From NCBI GenBank assembly GCA_942493325.1, contig OW818689.1, forward strand, positions 2,914,001 through 2,978,000: a DNA stretch of 64,000 nucleotides, read 5' to 3'. Made by a program: the position numbers and the translations under genes. Every line of letters begins with the position of its first letter. Position 1 is the stretch's first letter. The DNA is from JAAFHB01 sp942493325. Its GTDB lineage: Bacteria > Bacteroidota > Bacteroidia > Bacteroidales > Prolixibacteraceae. The notes beneath the pieces are model-generated. The model worked only from the letters and a program-made list of their open reading frames with translations. It was not told the origin of the DNA and made no database searches. Below, piece after piece: positions 43,107-52,452 of this stretch.

Positions 43107-44372
43107 TCAAATACGCTTGTCTAAATTTCTGAAAATTTCCAGAATATTTTCAATCGATAATTCGCCTTCCAATTGAATACCAATATTTTGTAATAATCGA
43201 ACGGGTTCAGTTTCCAGACTGGCACGCGGAATGGAGTTGCCATGAGCAAAATTCAGGTACTTTAATATCCAGAATGCATTGAGTATATGGAAGAACCGTT
43301 TTTCGAAGACTTTTGCATTCGAGCAGTTTGCCTTGAGCCCGAGAATTTCGTCTGTCGTTTTAGCCTCCGCACAGAATGATTGTAATGACGGATGCAGATT
43401 CCCGAATGAAGAAGATATTTCGGTAGCATCCATTTGCCAGAATCGGGAAGCCAACGAAAACAAGGGTTTTAAATGCCCAAAAACTTCGAGTGAATAAGTA
43501 AAATTCAATTCAGGACTCCCTTCGTTCCATTTTTTTATGGCAGCTCCCGTGCCAAAAGGCACTCTGTCTGATTGTCGGGCTGAAGGGAAAACTGTAGTGG
43601 AGGTTATATTCCCATACTGGCCCAGCAATACCAGTTTGTGCAGGAAATAAAAATCCTCACCCGCCTTCCGTCGGTTCATGCCGCCCTGCCGGACATATGC
43701 CGTTGCTTTCATGGCAAAACTCGATCCCACTGTATGAATGGCATGCGGATAACCGCACCAGTGCATGGCAAGTCGGTAGTAGCGCATATGGAGCTCATAC
43801 CGTATAATCCCTTCACGAAGATTTGCACTCAATCCCGGCCCATCATAGGGGTGCTCAAAATGAATGGTGAAAAAATTGCTGGAAGGATTTTCATAAAAAG
43901 CAGATTCAACCGCCTGGAAGTAGTTGGGTAAAACAGTACTGTCAGCATCGAACGAGAAAATTATACCCTCCGAATAATTGTTCCTGATGATTTGTCCTAC
44001 GGCGTAGTCCATACCAATTTTACGTGCCCAGCCCACGCCTGCCCATTTTCGGGGCAGGTTTTGCGCTATAATACATTGTACTTCAAAAAATAAATGTTCG
44101 TGCTGATGCTGCCATTGACCGATACTTTCAGCAGTTGCGATATTTTGTGCCACCGCCCCGGCAGGTGAATCTTCCGAATCGTTAATAACCACGATCACCA
44201 AAACATCTGCCTTCGGAGGATAGCAGGCAGCAAGCGAATCAAGTGTTGTAAGGATGTCAGGTTCGTTGTAACCCGGAATCACTACAAATAGTGAGGCACG
44301 TTTTGATGGCTGATCAAGGCTACGGCCAAAGTGGTCATTCTGACGCTCAATATATCTTTGAAGAATTTCCAT
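43107..44372 (-). CDS. Family 2 glycosyltransferase
   Basis: The 421-residue protein has a GT-A fold core: L-F-V-V-I-P-G-Y-N-E-P (residues 28-38), the donor-site D-A-D motif in S-F-D-A-D-S-T-V-L-P near residue 150, and G-E-D-F-Y-F-L-H-K-L near residue 240, where the catalytic acid is expected. No transmembrane helix is evident, so it is probably cytoplasmic. The C-terminal 130 residues match no domain I can name. The sugar transferred is unknown. It lies behind the OmpH gene on the same strand, with a hairpin between them. Confidence 0.8.
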   Translation of the reverse strand: MEILQRYIERQNDHFGRSLDQPSKRASLFVVIPGYNEPDILTTLDSLAACYPPKADVLVIVVINDSEDSPAGAVAQNIATAESIGQWQHQHEHLFFEVQCIIAQNLPRKWAGVGWARKIGMDYAVGQIIRNNYSEGIIFSFDADSTVLPNYFQAVESAFYENPSSNFFTIHFEHPYDGPGLSANLREGIIRYELHMRYYRLAMHWCGYPHAIHTVGSSFAMKATAYVRQGGMNRRKAGEDFYFLHKLVLLGQYGNITSTTVFPSARQSDRVPFGTGAAIKKWNEGSPELNFTYSLEVFGHLKPLFSLASRFWQMDATEISSSFGNLHPSLQSFCAEAKTTDEILGLKANCSNAKVFEKRFFHILNAFWILKYLNFAHGNSIPRASLETEPVRLLQNIGIQLEGELSIENILEIFRNLDKRI

Positions 44373-44379
44373 AGCAGAA

Positions 44380-44406
44380 AAAAGCCCCGAAAAATTCAGG
44401 GCTTTA
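44380..44406 (-). terminator. Probable terminator after the OmpH/Skp gene
   Basis: An aaagccc / gggcttt stem with an 11-base loop lies just past the OmpH stop codon on the minus strand, followed by A/T-rich sequence. Confidence 0.6.
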
Positions 44407-44411
44407 AAATT

Positions 44412-45011
44412 TTATTTTGTCAGAGATCTGTACCGGTCATTCAATCCCTTTGTTACCTCCTGGGTTATATTGTATTGCTGAGATCCTTCCAGCATGGATG
44501 CACTGTTGAGGATGATATCGTATTTTTTTACTTCATTATAACTTTTCAGAAACGATGAAATGCTGTCAACAATCTGCTGATTGATCTGTCCCTGTATTTC
44601 GGATAATTTCTGAGTCAGGTCATAGTCGAGTTTCTGAATTTCCTGCTGAACACTAACCAATCTCTCCTGTTCCTGCCTCGCACGATCTTCTGTTAAAAAT
44701 CCTCCGCGCTGTACCTTCTCCTGAAACGCAGCAGCATCGCGCTCAAATTTGATCCGTTTGTCGGTGTACTCTTTTCTGAAAGCTGCCTGCTTCTCTGAAA
44801 ATTCAGAGTTGAGCTTCACTGCAAGCTCATAAGTAAAAAGCATGGAATCCATTTTAACATACGCGAACGACAATGGTTTGTTAGACCCTTCTGTCACATC
44901 GGGCTGAGCAGAACTGCCATTTTTAGTTCCTGTAAAATAGATAACATAAAGAGCTACAATAGCCACTGCCAAAACGATATTCACAATAATCGAGTTCTTC
45001 ATAAAAATCAT
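44412..45011 (-). CDS. OmpH/Skp family periplasmic chaperone
   Basis: The 199-residue product starts with a membrane/signal segment (about residues 5-26, I-V-N-I-V-L-A-V-A-I-V-A-L), followed by F-A-Y-V-K-M-D-S-M-L. A long charged coiled coil rich in K, E and Q (residues 70-150) follows. This is the Skp fold, whose helical tentacles hold unfolded outer-membrane proteins in the periplasm. An ATG three codons in (45002) is an equally good start. Such chaperones would be needed for beta-barrel proteins like the PorP/SprF protein here, though that link is general. Confidence 0.85.
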   Translation of the reverse strand: MIFMKNSIIVNIVLAVAIVALYVIYFTGTKNGSSAQPDVTEGSNKPLSFAYVKMDSMLFTYELAVKLNSEFSEKQAAFRKEYTDKRIKFERDAAAFQEKVQRGGFLTEDRARQEQERLVSVQQEIQKLDYDLTQKLSEIQGQINQQIVDSISSFLKSYNEVKKYDIILNSASMLEGSQQYNITQEVTKGLNDRYRSLTK

Positions 45012-45044
45012 TTATGTTTTAATCTCTGCAAAATTTTTGATGGA

Positions 45045-45052
45045 CAAATATA
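45045..45052 (-). promoter_or_regulatory. -7 element for the OmpH/Skp gene
   Basis: On the minus strand this reads TATATTTG, an exact TAnnTTTG, 33 bp before the start codon. The -33 partner is not clear. Confidence 0.5.
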
Positions 45053-45231
45053 ATCGAAAAGTCGAAGCATAAAACGAACAGATTTACTTTTTGTTTTATC
45101 CTGCAATTTATCATGTAAAAATAACTAAAATGAGCTTGTGAATTGATAAACATCATAGATCATCCCATCAGTGACCGCTATTTTTACAAAGTTTAACAAT
45201 AATCGAATTCTAAAGCATATACACCGAAAAA

Positions 45232-46143
45232 ATGATCAATAAATTAATTGCCTGGATGCTGCCTTACATACCCCAAAGAATCGTGTGGATTTTTTCAAAA
45301 CGGTATATTTCCGGTCAGGATATCAGTGACGCACTCGCCGAATCACGAAAACTAAATCAAAGCGAAATAATGGTGACCGTAGATTTACTTGGTGAATACA
45401 TTAAAGACCTTACAGAAGCTGACCATTATAAAATACAATATATCGACCTGATTAAACGCTTTACTGCAGAGAAAATTGACGGCAATTTTTCAGTTAAGCC
45501 ATCTATGTTCGGACTTTTACTCGACCGGGAAGCCTGTTATTATAATATACGCGCTATTGTTGAAACTGCCGATCAATGCAATTCATTTATTAAGATTGAT
45601 ATGGAGGATTCGGAATGCACTACTATCGAACTGGAGATTTTCAGAAGGTTAAAAACTGAATTCCCTGACCGTGTTGGAATCGTTGTCCAGGCCTATATGC
45701 GTCGAACACTTGATGATATCAAAAATCTTCTCGATTTGCATAAACCTGAATCACCCCTTAATTTTAGACTTTGTAAAGGAATTTATATTGAGGATGAGTC
45801 GATTGCCTACAAAGGTTATCAGGAAATCAGGGACCATTACGTTGAAGATATGCGTTTTATGCTTCAAAATGGCATATATGTCGGTATTGCCACCCACGAT
45901 CAGTATCTGATCGAAAAAGCCTATGAAATAATTGAGGAATTGAAAATCCCAAAAGACAAGTATGAATTCCAGATGCTTTTTGGTGTTGCTCCGAAACTAA
46001 GGAAATCTATCGTGGATCGCGGACATCGGATGAGGGTTTACGTGCCTTACGGCAAACAGTGGTTTAATTATTCAACCCGCAGACTTAAAGAGAATCCCAA
46101 CATGGTCTGGCACATCCTCAAAGCGATGATTGTAAGACAATAA
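45232..46143 (+). CDS. Proline dehydrogenase family protein
   Basis: The 303-residue FAD enzyme oxidises proline to pyrroline-5-carboxylate. The TIM-barrel family motifs are visible: F-S-V-K-P-S-M-F-G-L-L, F-I-K-I-D-M-E-D-S, V-G-I-V-V-Q-A-Y-M-R-R-T, F-R-L-C-K-G-I-Y, G-I-A-T-H-D, F-Q-M-L-F-G-V and V-Y-V-P-Y-G-K-Q-W-F-N-Y. It is the short stand-alone form, without the P5C dehydrogenase fused in PutA. It is divergent from the OmpH gene across a 220-bp gap and has no operon partner. Confidence 0.9.
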   Translation: MINKLIAWMLPYIPQRIVWIFSKRYISGQDISDALAESRKLNQSEIMVTVDLLGEYIKDLTEADHYKIQYIDLIKRFTAEKIDGNFSVKPSMFGLLLDREACYYNIRAIVETADQCNSFIKIDMEDSECTTIELEIFRRLKTEFPDRVGIVVQAYMRRTLDDIKNLLDLHKPESPLNFRLCKGIYIEDESIAYKGYQEIRDHYVEDMRFMLQNGIYVGIATHDQYLIEKAYEIIEELKIPKDKYEFQMLFGVAPKLRKSIVDRGHRMRVYVPYGKQWFNYSTRRLKENPNMVWHILKAMIVRQ

Positions 46144-46196
46144 ACCGGAGACTGTGAGCATCCACTGATTGTAAACATACTGTTACCTTTGGGTTT

Positions 46197-46508
46197 TTAC
46201 CTGGCCGGAATTGAATCTCGATTTTCTGTGCCTTGTGGTATTGCATGATCCAAGGCAGAATAAATCTCCGTTAGAATTTTGCTTTCACCCGCTGTAATCC
46301 TCTCCCGCGCAATCTTACCCGGGGTTGAAATCGGTGATCCGTAGATAATATTATTGGTACGGTAACTCTGTGTCGACATTCCAACAGAATTCTCAGGTGT
46401 TGCCAACATCCCCTTATTTTCATTGCGCATTTGATTGGTACGTGACATTTTTTTTGCATTCATACTGGCATCGTATACCTGTGATGACCGGGTTAAAGCC
46501 TGAATCAC
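46197..46508 (-). CDS. Doubtful small ORF, unknown function
   Basis: This is a possible 103-residue product beginning at a GTG, or 88 residues from an ATG near 46463. It shows no signal peptide, helix or motif I recognise, and it is polar throughout. It lies in the gap between proline dehydrogenase and the xylose regulator. It may be a gene remnant or chance. Confidence 0.2.
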   Translation of the reverse strand: MIQALTRSSQVYDASMNAKKMSRTNQMRNENKGMLATPENSVGMSTQSYRTNNIIYGSPISTPGKIARERITAGESKILTEIYSALDHAIPQGTENRDSIPAR

Positions 46509-46589
46509 CGCTTTATCAACATGGATTAAAAGTCATTTCACATGTTTAATAACATCCGTAAAATAAATCTTTCACATAAATAAAAGAAG

Positions 46590-46597
46590 TAAGTTTG
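46590..46597 (+). promoter_or_regulatory. -7 element upstream of the xylose regulator
   Basis: TAAGTTTG followed by C matches TAnnTTTG exactly. Transcription from here would cover a 40-codon ORF (46639-46761) and then the regulator gene. Confidence 0.45.
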
Positions 46598-46638
46598 CAG
46601 AACGGATCAGAACAGTTGGGCAGCTAGTTTTTTAGAGG

Positions 46639-46761
46639 ATGAAACCAGTCAAAACAGTATTTCTCGCCGCTGTAGAGTTGTTATGGTCGTATTCATCCCA
46701 ATATAGATCTGGTTTAGCAAATGATGTGGCAGCATACAGTCCTTCTGAGAGAAAAAATTAA
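46639..46761 (+). CDS. Possible 40-codon leader peptide or gene remnant
   Basis: ATG to TAA encodes 40 residues with a signal-like start (M-K-P-V-K-T-V-F-L-A-A-V). The stop lies 3 bp before the regulator's ATG, and a -7 element lies 42 bp upstream. The position fits a translated leader, but the sequence could equally be the remnant of a lost secreted protein. No homolog is recognised. Confidence 0.3.
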   Translation: MKPVKTVFLAAVELLWSYSSQYRSGLANDVAAYSPSERKN

Positions 46762-46764
46762 GAG

Positions 46765-47757
46765 ATGAGATTCAGTTTTAAACCTAATATAGACTCGGGA
46801 ATATCAAAGGTTCAGCAACTTGTCGATGCCTTGATTCGTTCCATTAATTTAAAGATGCTGCGTCAGGGTGATGCTTTGCCTTCGGTGAATGAATTGATGA
46901 AGGAATCGGGACTCTCACGCGATACCGTTTTCAAAAGTTATGCAGAGCTGAAGCGCCGTGGTATTGTGGAGGCAATACCTAACAGGGGCTACTTTGTGAC
47001 CCGCTCGCAAAAACAGGTTTTTCTGTTTCTCGATACATTCAAATCGTATAAAGAGGTGCTTTATACCTCCTTTAAACAAAATTTATCACGGAATGTACTG
47101 GTAGACATTAATTTTCATCATTACAATTTCGATCTTTTTGAATCCATAATCCGCAATAGCATCGGAAAGTTCAATTCCTATATCATCATGAATTTCAATC
47201 ACCCGGATATTCCCCAGGTGATCAATGAAATTGATCCTGATAAATTACTTCTGATTGACTGGGCAATACATTCCCGAAATGGTCAGTCAAAAGTATACCA
47301 GGACTTTGGGGAATCGGTTTACCGGTGTTTAGCTTCCGGTTGGCACTTGCTGAGGAAATATGATGAAATGGTTTGTGTTTATCCCGAATATACGTTTCAT
47401 CCCATTGAATCAGTTGAAAACATCAACCGATTTTGTGATAATAACAAATTGAAATTCAGCGTTATATATGATATTGACGATCTTGATATCCAGATTGGGA
47501 AAGTCTACCTGGTATTTGAAGATATAGATCTTGCAGCAATACTGGAACAGGCGAACAAGAAGAAATTCAAACTGCGGGACGATTTCGGACTGCTTTCATA
47601 TAACGATACGCCTATGAAACGTTTTATCGCTGATGGAATTACCGTTATTTCGACCGATTTCAAACTGATGGGCCAGAAAGCAGCTGAATTTGCATTAACC
47701 AATACAAAGTCCGATTTTCTCGTGCCTACAGAATTAATTATCCGCGAATCACTTTAG
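46765..47757 (+). CDS. GntR-family transcriptional regulator, probable xylose regulator
   Basis: The 330-residue protein has an N-terminal winged helix of the GntR type (residues 10-80): L-R-Q-G-D-A-L-P-S-V-N-E-L-M, G-L-S-R-D-T-V-F-K-S-Y-A-E-L and G-I-V-E-A-I-P-N-R-G-Y-F-V. The C-terminal 240 residues look like a periplasmic-binding-protein/LacI-type effector domain, with F-L-F-L-D-T and D-F-G-L-L-S-Y-N-D-T-P-M-K as strand-loop elements. This pairing is common for sugar regulators in Bacteroidota. Because xylB, xylA and a sugar symporter follow on the same strand, D-xylose or a derivative is the likely effector (inference). Confidence 0.85.
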   Translation: MRFSFKPNIDSGISKVQQLVDALIRSINLKMLRQGDALPSVNELMKESGLSRDTVFKSYAELKRRGIVEAIPNRGYFVTRSQKQVFLFLDTFKSYKEVLYTSFKQNLSRNVLVDINFHHYNFDLFESIIRNSIGKFNSYIIMNFNHPDIPQVINEIDPDKLLLIDWAIHSRNGQSKVYQDFGESVYRCLASGWHLLRKYDEMVCVYPEYTFHPIESVENINRFCDNNKLKFSVIYDIDDLDIQIGKVYLVFEDIDLAAILEQANKKKFKLRDDFGLLSYNDTPMKRFIADGITVISTDFKLMGQKAAEFALTNTKSDFLVPTELIIRESL

Positions 47758-47856
47758 GGTGTGCAATAAATAGTTTATATGACTTGGTTCTGCAACAATC
47801 GATTATGAAGTAGCTTATTTAAAAACAAAAATATAGGTTATTCTATTACACACCCT
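47756..47856 (+). promoter_or_regulatory. Inverted repeat spanning the regulator-xylB gap
   Basis: AGGGTGTGCAATA (47756-47768, overlapping the regulator's stop codon) and TATTACACACCCT (47844-47856) are inverted copies matching at 12 of 13 positions, with 75 bp between. Two half-sites this far apart ahead of xylB could be paired operators, though a long-range hairpin is also possible. Confidence 0.35.
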
Positions 47857-47913
47857 GAACGATCATGACACAACAGAACAGATTTATTTATAAATTTTGA
47901 ATTACAAACTGAT

Positions 47914-49398
47914 ATGTATCTATTAGGAATCGACATTGGAAGTTCTTCGGTAAAGGCTTCCATTCTGAACGGTGAAACAGGAGTGATCGCCGGTTCGTCC
48001 TTTTACCCGAAAAATGAAATGACCATTATCGCCAAACAAGCCGGTTGGGCGGAGCAGCATCCCGAAACGTGGTGGGATAACCTTAAACTGGCTATTGCTG
48101 AAGCAATTTCATTGGCCCGGATTCCAGGTCATGCAATTACTGCAGTCGGTATCTCTTATCAGATGCATGGGCTGGTTGTAACGGATAAACATCAGCAGGT
48201 ATTACGACCATCCATTATCTGGTGCGACAGCCGGGCAACCGAAATCGGAAACAAGGCATTTAATGAAATTGGAAACGAAAAGTGCCTGAAAGCGCTGTTA
48301 AACTCACCCGGAAATTTTACCGCCTCAAAACTGAAATGGGTAAAAGACAACGAACCATCTCTTTACGAAAAGATCGATAAAATAATGTTGCCTGGCGATT
48401 ATATTGCCATGTGCCTGACCGGTGAAATCCGAACCACCGCCTCAGGATTATCTGAAGGGATGTTCTGGGATTTCAGGAAAAATAAAGTTTCCGATCTGGT
48501 TCTTGATTACTATGGTTTTCGCAGTGGGCTGATCCCTGAACTCGTTGATACTTTGGGAATCCAGGGTTATGTTTTAACCGACATTGCTCATGAACTGGGT
48601 TTAAAACCTGGCATCCCGGTTGCCTACCGTGCCGGCGATCAGCCAAACAATGCACTGTCACTAAATGTCTTACATCCCGGTGAAATTGCAGCAACTGCCG
48701 GAACTTCTGGCGTTGTTTACGGAGTGAGCGGAGAAGTAAAATACGATCCGCAGTCAAGGGTAAATACGTTCGCTCATGTTAATCACACAGCCGATGCTGA
48801 CCGTCTGGGAGTATTACTCTGTATTAACGGTACCGGCATTCTTAATTCATGGATGAACAGGAATGTAGGAAATAAAAATCACTCATACGAACAGATGAAT
48901 GAACTGGCAAAAAGTATTCCGGCCGGATCTGATGGCCTTTCAATACTTCCTTTCGGGAACGGTTCCGAACGCGTTTTGGGGAACCGGAATATTGGTGCCC
49001 AGATATGCGGGCTTGATTTCAACAGGCATACCCAGGGGCATCTTTTCAGGGCCGCCCAGGAAGGAATTGTTTTTTCGTTTAAGTATGGAATGGATATACT
49101 AAAAGGGATCGGGATAGATGCAAAAGTAATCCGGGCGGGCAAAGCAAATATGTTCCTCAGCCCTGTCTTCCGCGAAACTTTAGCCAATATTACCGGTGTT
49201 TCGATTGAGTTGTACAATACTGACGGAGCGGCCGGAGCAGCTCGTGGAGCTGGTATAGGTTCAGGATATTATGACTCATTTTCGTCAGCATTCGCAGGAT
49301 TGAAAAAACTCGAAACTGTAGAGCCGGATACGAGCGAACAGGATAAAATAAACCAGGCTTACCTTGTCTGGGAAGAAAATCTGAAGAAATTTATCTGA
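47914..49398 (+). CDS. xylB: Xylulokinase
   Basis: This enzyme phosphorylates D-xylulose to xylulose 5-phosphate with ATP, feeding the pentose phosphate pathway. The 494-residue FGGY-family protein begins L-L-G-I-D-I-G-S-S-S-V-K-A. It carries Q-M-H-G-L-V, W-C-D-S-R-A, G-D-Q-P-N-N-A-L, T-A-G-T-S-G-V-V-Y (phosphate-binding), and a C-terminal G-G/A-K-A-N and D-G-A-A-G-A-A-R-G-A-G. It is the first enzyme gene of the xylose unit. Xylose isomerase follows after 102 bp, within which a short hairpin (accgg/ccggt) lies. Confidence 0.95.
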   Translation: MYLLGIDIGSSSVKASILNGETGVIAGSSFYPKNEMTIIAKQAGWAEQHPETWWDNLKLAIAEAISLARIPGHAITAVGISYQMHGLVVTDKHQQVLRPSIIWCDSRATEIGNKAFNEIGNEKCLKALLNSPGNFTASKLKWVKDNEPSLYEKIDKIMLPGDYIAMCLTGEIRTTASGLSEGMFWDFRKNKVSDLVLDYYGFRSGLIPELVDTLGIQGYVLTDIAHELGLKPGIPVAYRAGDQPNNALSLNVLHPGEIAATAGTSGVVYGVSGEVKYDPQSRVNTFAHVNHTADADRLGVLLCINGTGILNSWMNRNVGNKNHSYEQMNELAKSIPAGSDGLSILPFGNGSERVLGNRNIGAQICGLDFNRHTQGHLFRAAQEGIVFSFKYGMDILKGIGIDAKVIRAGKANMFLSPVFRETLANITGVSIELYNTDGAAGAARGAGIGSGYYDSFSSAFAGLKKLETVEPDTSEQDKINQAYLVWEENLKKFI

Positions 49399-49500
49399 AG
49401 AATTACATATCGGAACCGGAGTTCCCGGTATGAAGTAATTTATATCAAAAATAACCGGTATTAAGTATCACTAGTATATTTTATTAAAACAGAAAGAGTT

Positions 49501-50826
49501 ATGGACGCATTTATTGGCAAAAAAGAGTATTTTCCGGGAATAGGAAAAATTAAATTTGAAGGAGTTGAATCCAGAAATCCATTGGCATTTAAATGGTACG
49601 ATGAAACAAGGATGATCAACGGCAAGACCATGAAAGATCACCTTCGCTTCGCGATCGCTTACTGGCATACATTCTGTGGAGACGGCGGCGATCCTTTTGG
49701 CCCTGGCACAAAGAGTTTTCCATGGACAGGTGCTGCCGATCCAATGGAAGCAGCCTACAACAAACTGGATGCGGCTTTCGAGTTCATCACAAAAATCGGA
49801 GCTCCGTTTTATTGTTTTCACGATACTGATATCGTCGGTGACGGATCGGTATTTGAAATTGAAAAGAGGATGAGCCAGGCAGTTCCGGTAATGAAACAGA
49901 TGCAGAAAGACTCCGGTGTTCAGCTTCTCTGGGGTACAGCCAACGTATTTTCGAATCGCAGGTACATGAACGGAGCATCCACAAATCCCGATTTCAGTGC
50001 ACTGGCAAATGCAGCCGTGCAGGTTAAAAATGCAATTGATGCAACGATTGCTCTGGGTGGGACTAACTATGTGTTCTGGGGCGGTCGCGAAGGCTACATG
50101 TCGCTTCACAATACAAATACAAAAAGAGAACTCGAACATCTGGGACGGTTTCTGCAGATGGCACGTGATTATGCCCGCAAAAACGGATTCAAAGGATCTT
50201 TCCTCATTGAGCCCAAGCCGATGGAACCAACCAAACATCAATATGATTTTGATACCCAGACTGTGATTGGATTCCTGCGTCAGTACGGACTTGAAAACGA
50301 TTTCAGGATGAATATCGAGGTCAATCACGCTACCCTGGCTGGCCATACATTTTCGCACGAGCTGCGCATGGCCAGCGATGCAGGAGTTTTCGGATCGATT
50401 GATGCCAATAAGGGCGATTATCAGAATGGCTGGGATACCGACGAGTTTCCAACAAATATTTACGAAGTCACCGAAGCAATGATTGAGATCATTCAGGCCG
50501 GAGGTTTCGAAACCGGAGGCATCAACTTCGATGCTAAAACCCGCCGTAATTCATCTGACCTTGAAGACATATTTATAGCCCATGTTTCAGGAATGGACGT
50601 TTTTGCCAGGGCTTTTATCATTGCCGATAAATTACTCAAAGAGTCCGATTACCTTAAGTTCAGAAAAGAACGTTACAGTTCTTATGATAGTAATAAGGGT
50701 GCCGCATTTGAAGCAGGCAAACTGACGTTCGAAGATCTGCGTGAGATAGCGGCTGAAATTGGCGAACCAAAACAGATCAGCGGCAAACAGGAAATGCTTG
50801 AACAGCTGATTAACAGCTTTATCTAA
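49501..50826 (+). CDS. xylA: Xylose isomerase
   Basis: XylA converts D-xylose to D-xylulose. At 441 residues it is the longer, class II form. Visible signatures are the catalytic histidine region Y-C-F-H-D-T-D-I, W-G-G-R-E-G-Y, the metal-site glutamate in I-E-P-K-P-M-E-P-T-K-H, E-V-N-H-A-T-L-A-G-H-T-F, and D-A-N-K-G-D-Y-Q-N-G-W-D-T-D-E-F. The symporter gene begins 4 bp after its stop, so the two are translationally close. Confidence 0.97.
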   Translation: MDAFIGKKEYFPGIGKIKFEGVESRNPLAFKWYDETRMINGKTMKDHLRFAIAYWHTFCGDGGDPFGPGTKSFPWTGAADPMEAAYNKLDAAFEFITKIGAPFYCFHDTDIVGDGSVFEIEKRMSQAVPVMKQMQKDSGVQLLWGTANVFSNRRYMNGASTNPDFSALANAAVQVKNAIDATIALGGTNYVFWGGREGYMSLHNTNTKRELEHLGRFLQMARDYARKNGFKGSFLIEPKPMEPTKHQYDFDTQTVIGFLRQYGLENDFRMNIEVNHATLAGHTFSHELRMASDAGVFGSIDANKGDYQNGWDTDEFPTNIYEVTEAMIEIIQAGGFETGGINFDAKTRRNSSDLEDIFIAHVSGMDVFARAFIIADKLLKESDYLKFRKERYSSYDSNKGAAFEAGKLTFEDLREIAAEIGEPKQISGKQEMLEQLINSFI

Positions 50827-50830
50827 ACCC

Positions 50831-52216
50831 ATGAAGGAACGTAATCTGGGTTATGTGATGGGGATTACACTGGTGGCAACACTGGGTGGGCTCTTGTTCG
50901 GATATGATACAGCAGTAATTTCAGGCGCAGAAAAATCGGTGCAGGCTTACCTTATTACAAGCCTCGGACTTGGATCGCTGGCACACGGCGCGACAATTTC
51001 AAGCGCATTGATTGGTTGTATCATCGGAGGTATGATTTCAGGAATCCTGGCTTCAAAATTGGGCCGAAAAAAAACACTGATGTTCGCGGCGGTTTTGTTC
51101 TTCATCTCAGCATTAGGTTCAGGTTATCCTGAATTCCTGTTTTTCAAAAGAGGTGAACCTACCATGGGTTTGTTATACATGTTCAACTTTTACCGTATCT
51201 TAGGTGGTATTGGTGTTGGACTGGCATCAGCTGTTGTCCCTATGTATATCGGGGAAATTGCTCCGGCCGATATTCGCGGCCGACTGGTTTCGATCAACCA
51301 GTTTGCCATTATTTTTGGAATGCTGGTCGTTTATTTCGTCAACTGGGGAATTGCCCAGGGAAAAACAATTGAATTTATCAATGAAACCGGGTGGCGTTGG
51401 ATGTTTTTATCCGAAGCAATACCTGCCGGAATTTTTGGAATATTGTTGTTCTTTGTTCCCGAAACGCCGCGATTCCTTGCCTTAACCCATCAGGATGGCA
51501 AAGCGTTGGAAATCCTGACCAAAATTAATGGAATCCAGCAGGCCAGACTCATTATGAACGATATCAAAAAATCGGTTGAGGCCGCTTCGGAAAAATTATT
51601 TGCCTTCGGAAAGGTGGTCATCATCATAGGGATTCTACTCTCAGTCTTCCAGCAATTTGTTGGGATCAATGTCGCGCTTTACTATGCCCCGCGTATTTTC
51701 GAAAGTATGGGTGCTGCCAAGGACGCCTCAATGCTCCAAACGGTTGTGATGGGATTGGTCAATGTAATTTTCACTGTGCTGGCAATCGTAACGGTCGATA
51801 AATATGGCAGGAAGCCGCTACTGATGATCGGATCGATAGGCATGGCGGTAGGAATGTTTGCCATCGGTGCACTGGCCTTTATGAAGGTTATCGGAATTAG
51901 CACACTGGTATTTATTGTTATTTATACCGCCTCGTTTATGATGTCATGGGGACCAATCTGCTGGGTACTTATCAGTGAAATATTTCCCAATAAAATCAGG
52001 GGAAGAGCGATTGCAATTGCTGTTGCTGCTCAGTGGGCAGCAAATTATTTTATTTCGTCGACCTATCCGGCCATGATGGAATTCAGTGGTGCAATGACCT
52101 ACTGGTTCTATGGCGTGATGAGTCTTCTTTCCTTTATTTTTGTCTGGAAAATGGTTCCGGAAACCAAGGGAAAGACCCTCGAAGAGATGGAAGGTCTGTG
52201 GCTTAAAACAAAATAA
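50831..52216 (+). CDS. xylE: MFS sugar:H+ symporter, probable D-xylose transporter
   Basis: The 461-residue sugar porter of the major facilitator superfamily has twelve expected helices. The family motifs are G-G-L-L-F-G-Y-D-T-A-V-I-S-G near the start, G-R-K-K-T-L (loop 2-3), R-I-L-G-G-I-G-V-G, P-M-Y-I-G-E-I-A-P, V-P-E-T-P-R-F-L at the end of the first half, Q-Q-F-V-G-I-N in helix 7, and V-P-E-T-K-G-K-T-L-E-E at the C-terminus. D-xylose as substrate is inferred from xylA and xylB just upstream. A terminator follows at 52278. Confidence 0.92.
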   Translation: MKERNLGYVMGITLVATLGGLLFGYDTAVISGAEKSVQAYLITSLGLGSLAHGATISSALIGCIIGGMISGILASKLGRKKTLMFAAVLFFISALGSGYPEFLFFKRGEPTMGLLYMFNFYRILGGIGVGLASAVVPMYIGEIAPADIRGRLVSINQFAIIFGMLVVYFVNWGIAQGKTIEFINETGWRWMFLSEAIPAGIFGILLFFVPETPRFLALTHQDGKALEILTKINGIQQARLIMNDIKKSVEAASEKLFAFGKVVIIIGILLSVFQQFVGINVALYYAPRIFESMGAAKDASMLQTVVMGLVNVIFTVLAIVTVDKYGRKPLLMIGSIGMAVGMFAIGALAFMKVIGISTLVFIVIYTASFMMSWGPICWVLISEIFPNKIRGRAIAIAVAAQWAANYFISSTYPAMMEFSGAMTYWFYGVMSLLSFIFVWKMVPETKGKTLEEMEGLWLKTK

Positions 52217-52277
52217 GTCGGATTGGTAATTGGTTCTTCGCCGGAATAATTAGATCATACCGATTAATTACATTAAC

Positions 52278-52316
52278 GAATCCCCCAAAGATTTAAAATC
52301 CAAGGGGGATTCTTTT
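52278..52316 (+). terminator. Terminator after the xylose operon
   Basis: A gaatccccc / gggggattc stem (9 bp, 17-base loop) is followed by TTTT. Confidence 0.75.
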
Positions 52317-52426
52317 ACTCCTGTTACAGACCGACGGAAAAAATAACCCGAACCGAAAAGTACGGGTGTAAATCAATTTTACACCCCGATTACTTATCCA
52401 TAAAAAAATTCGTAGACGAATATTAT

Positions 52427-52434
52427 TAATTTTG
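52427..52434 (+). promoter_or_regulatory. -7 element for the GT-FkbM gene
   Basis: TAATTTTG matches TAnnTTTG and lies 18 bp before the TTG start codon. The -33 element is weak or absent. Confidence 0.5.
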
Positions 52435-52452
52435 TAGCAAAACCAGTTAAAA

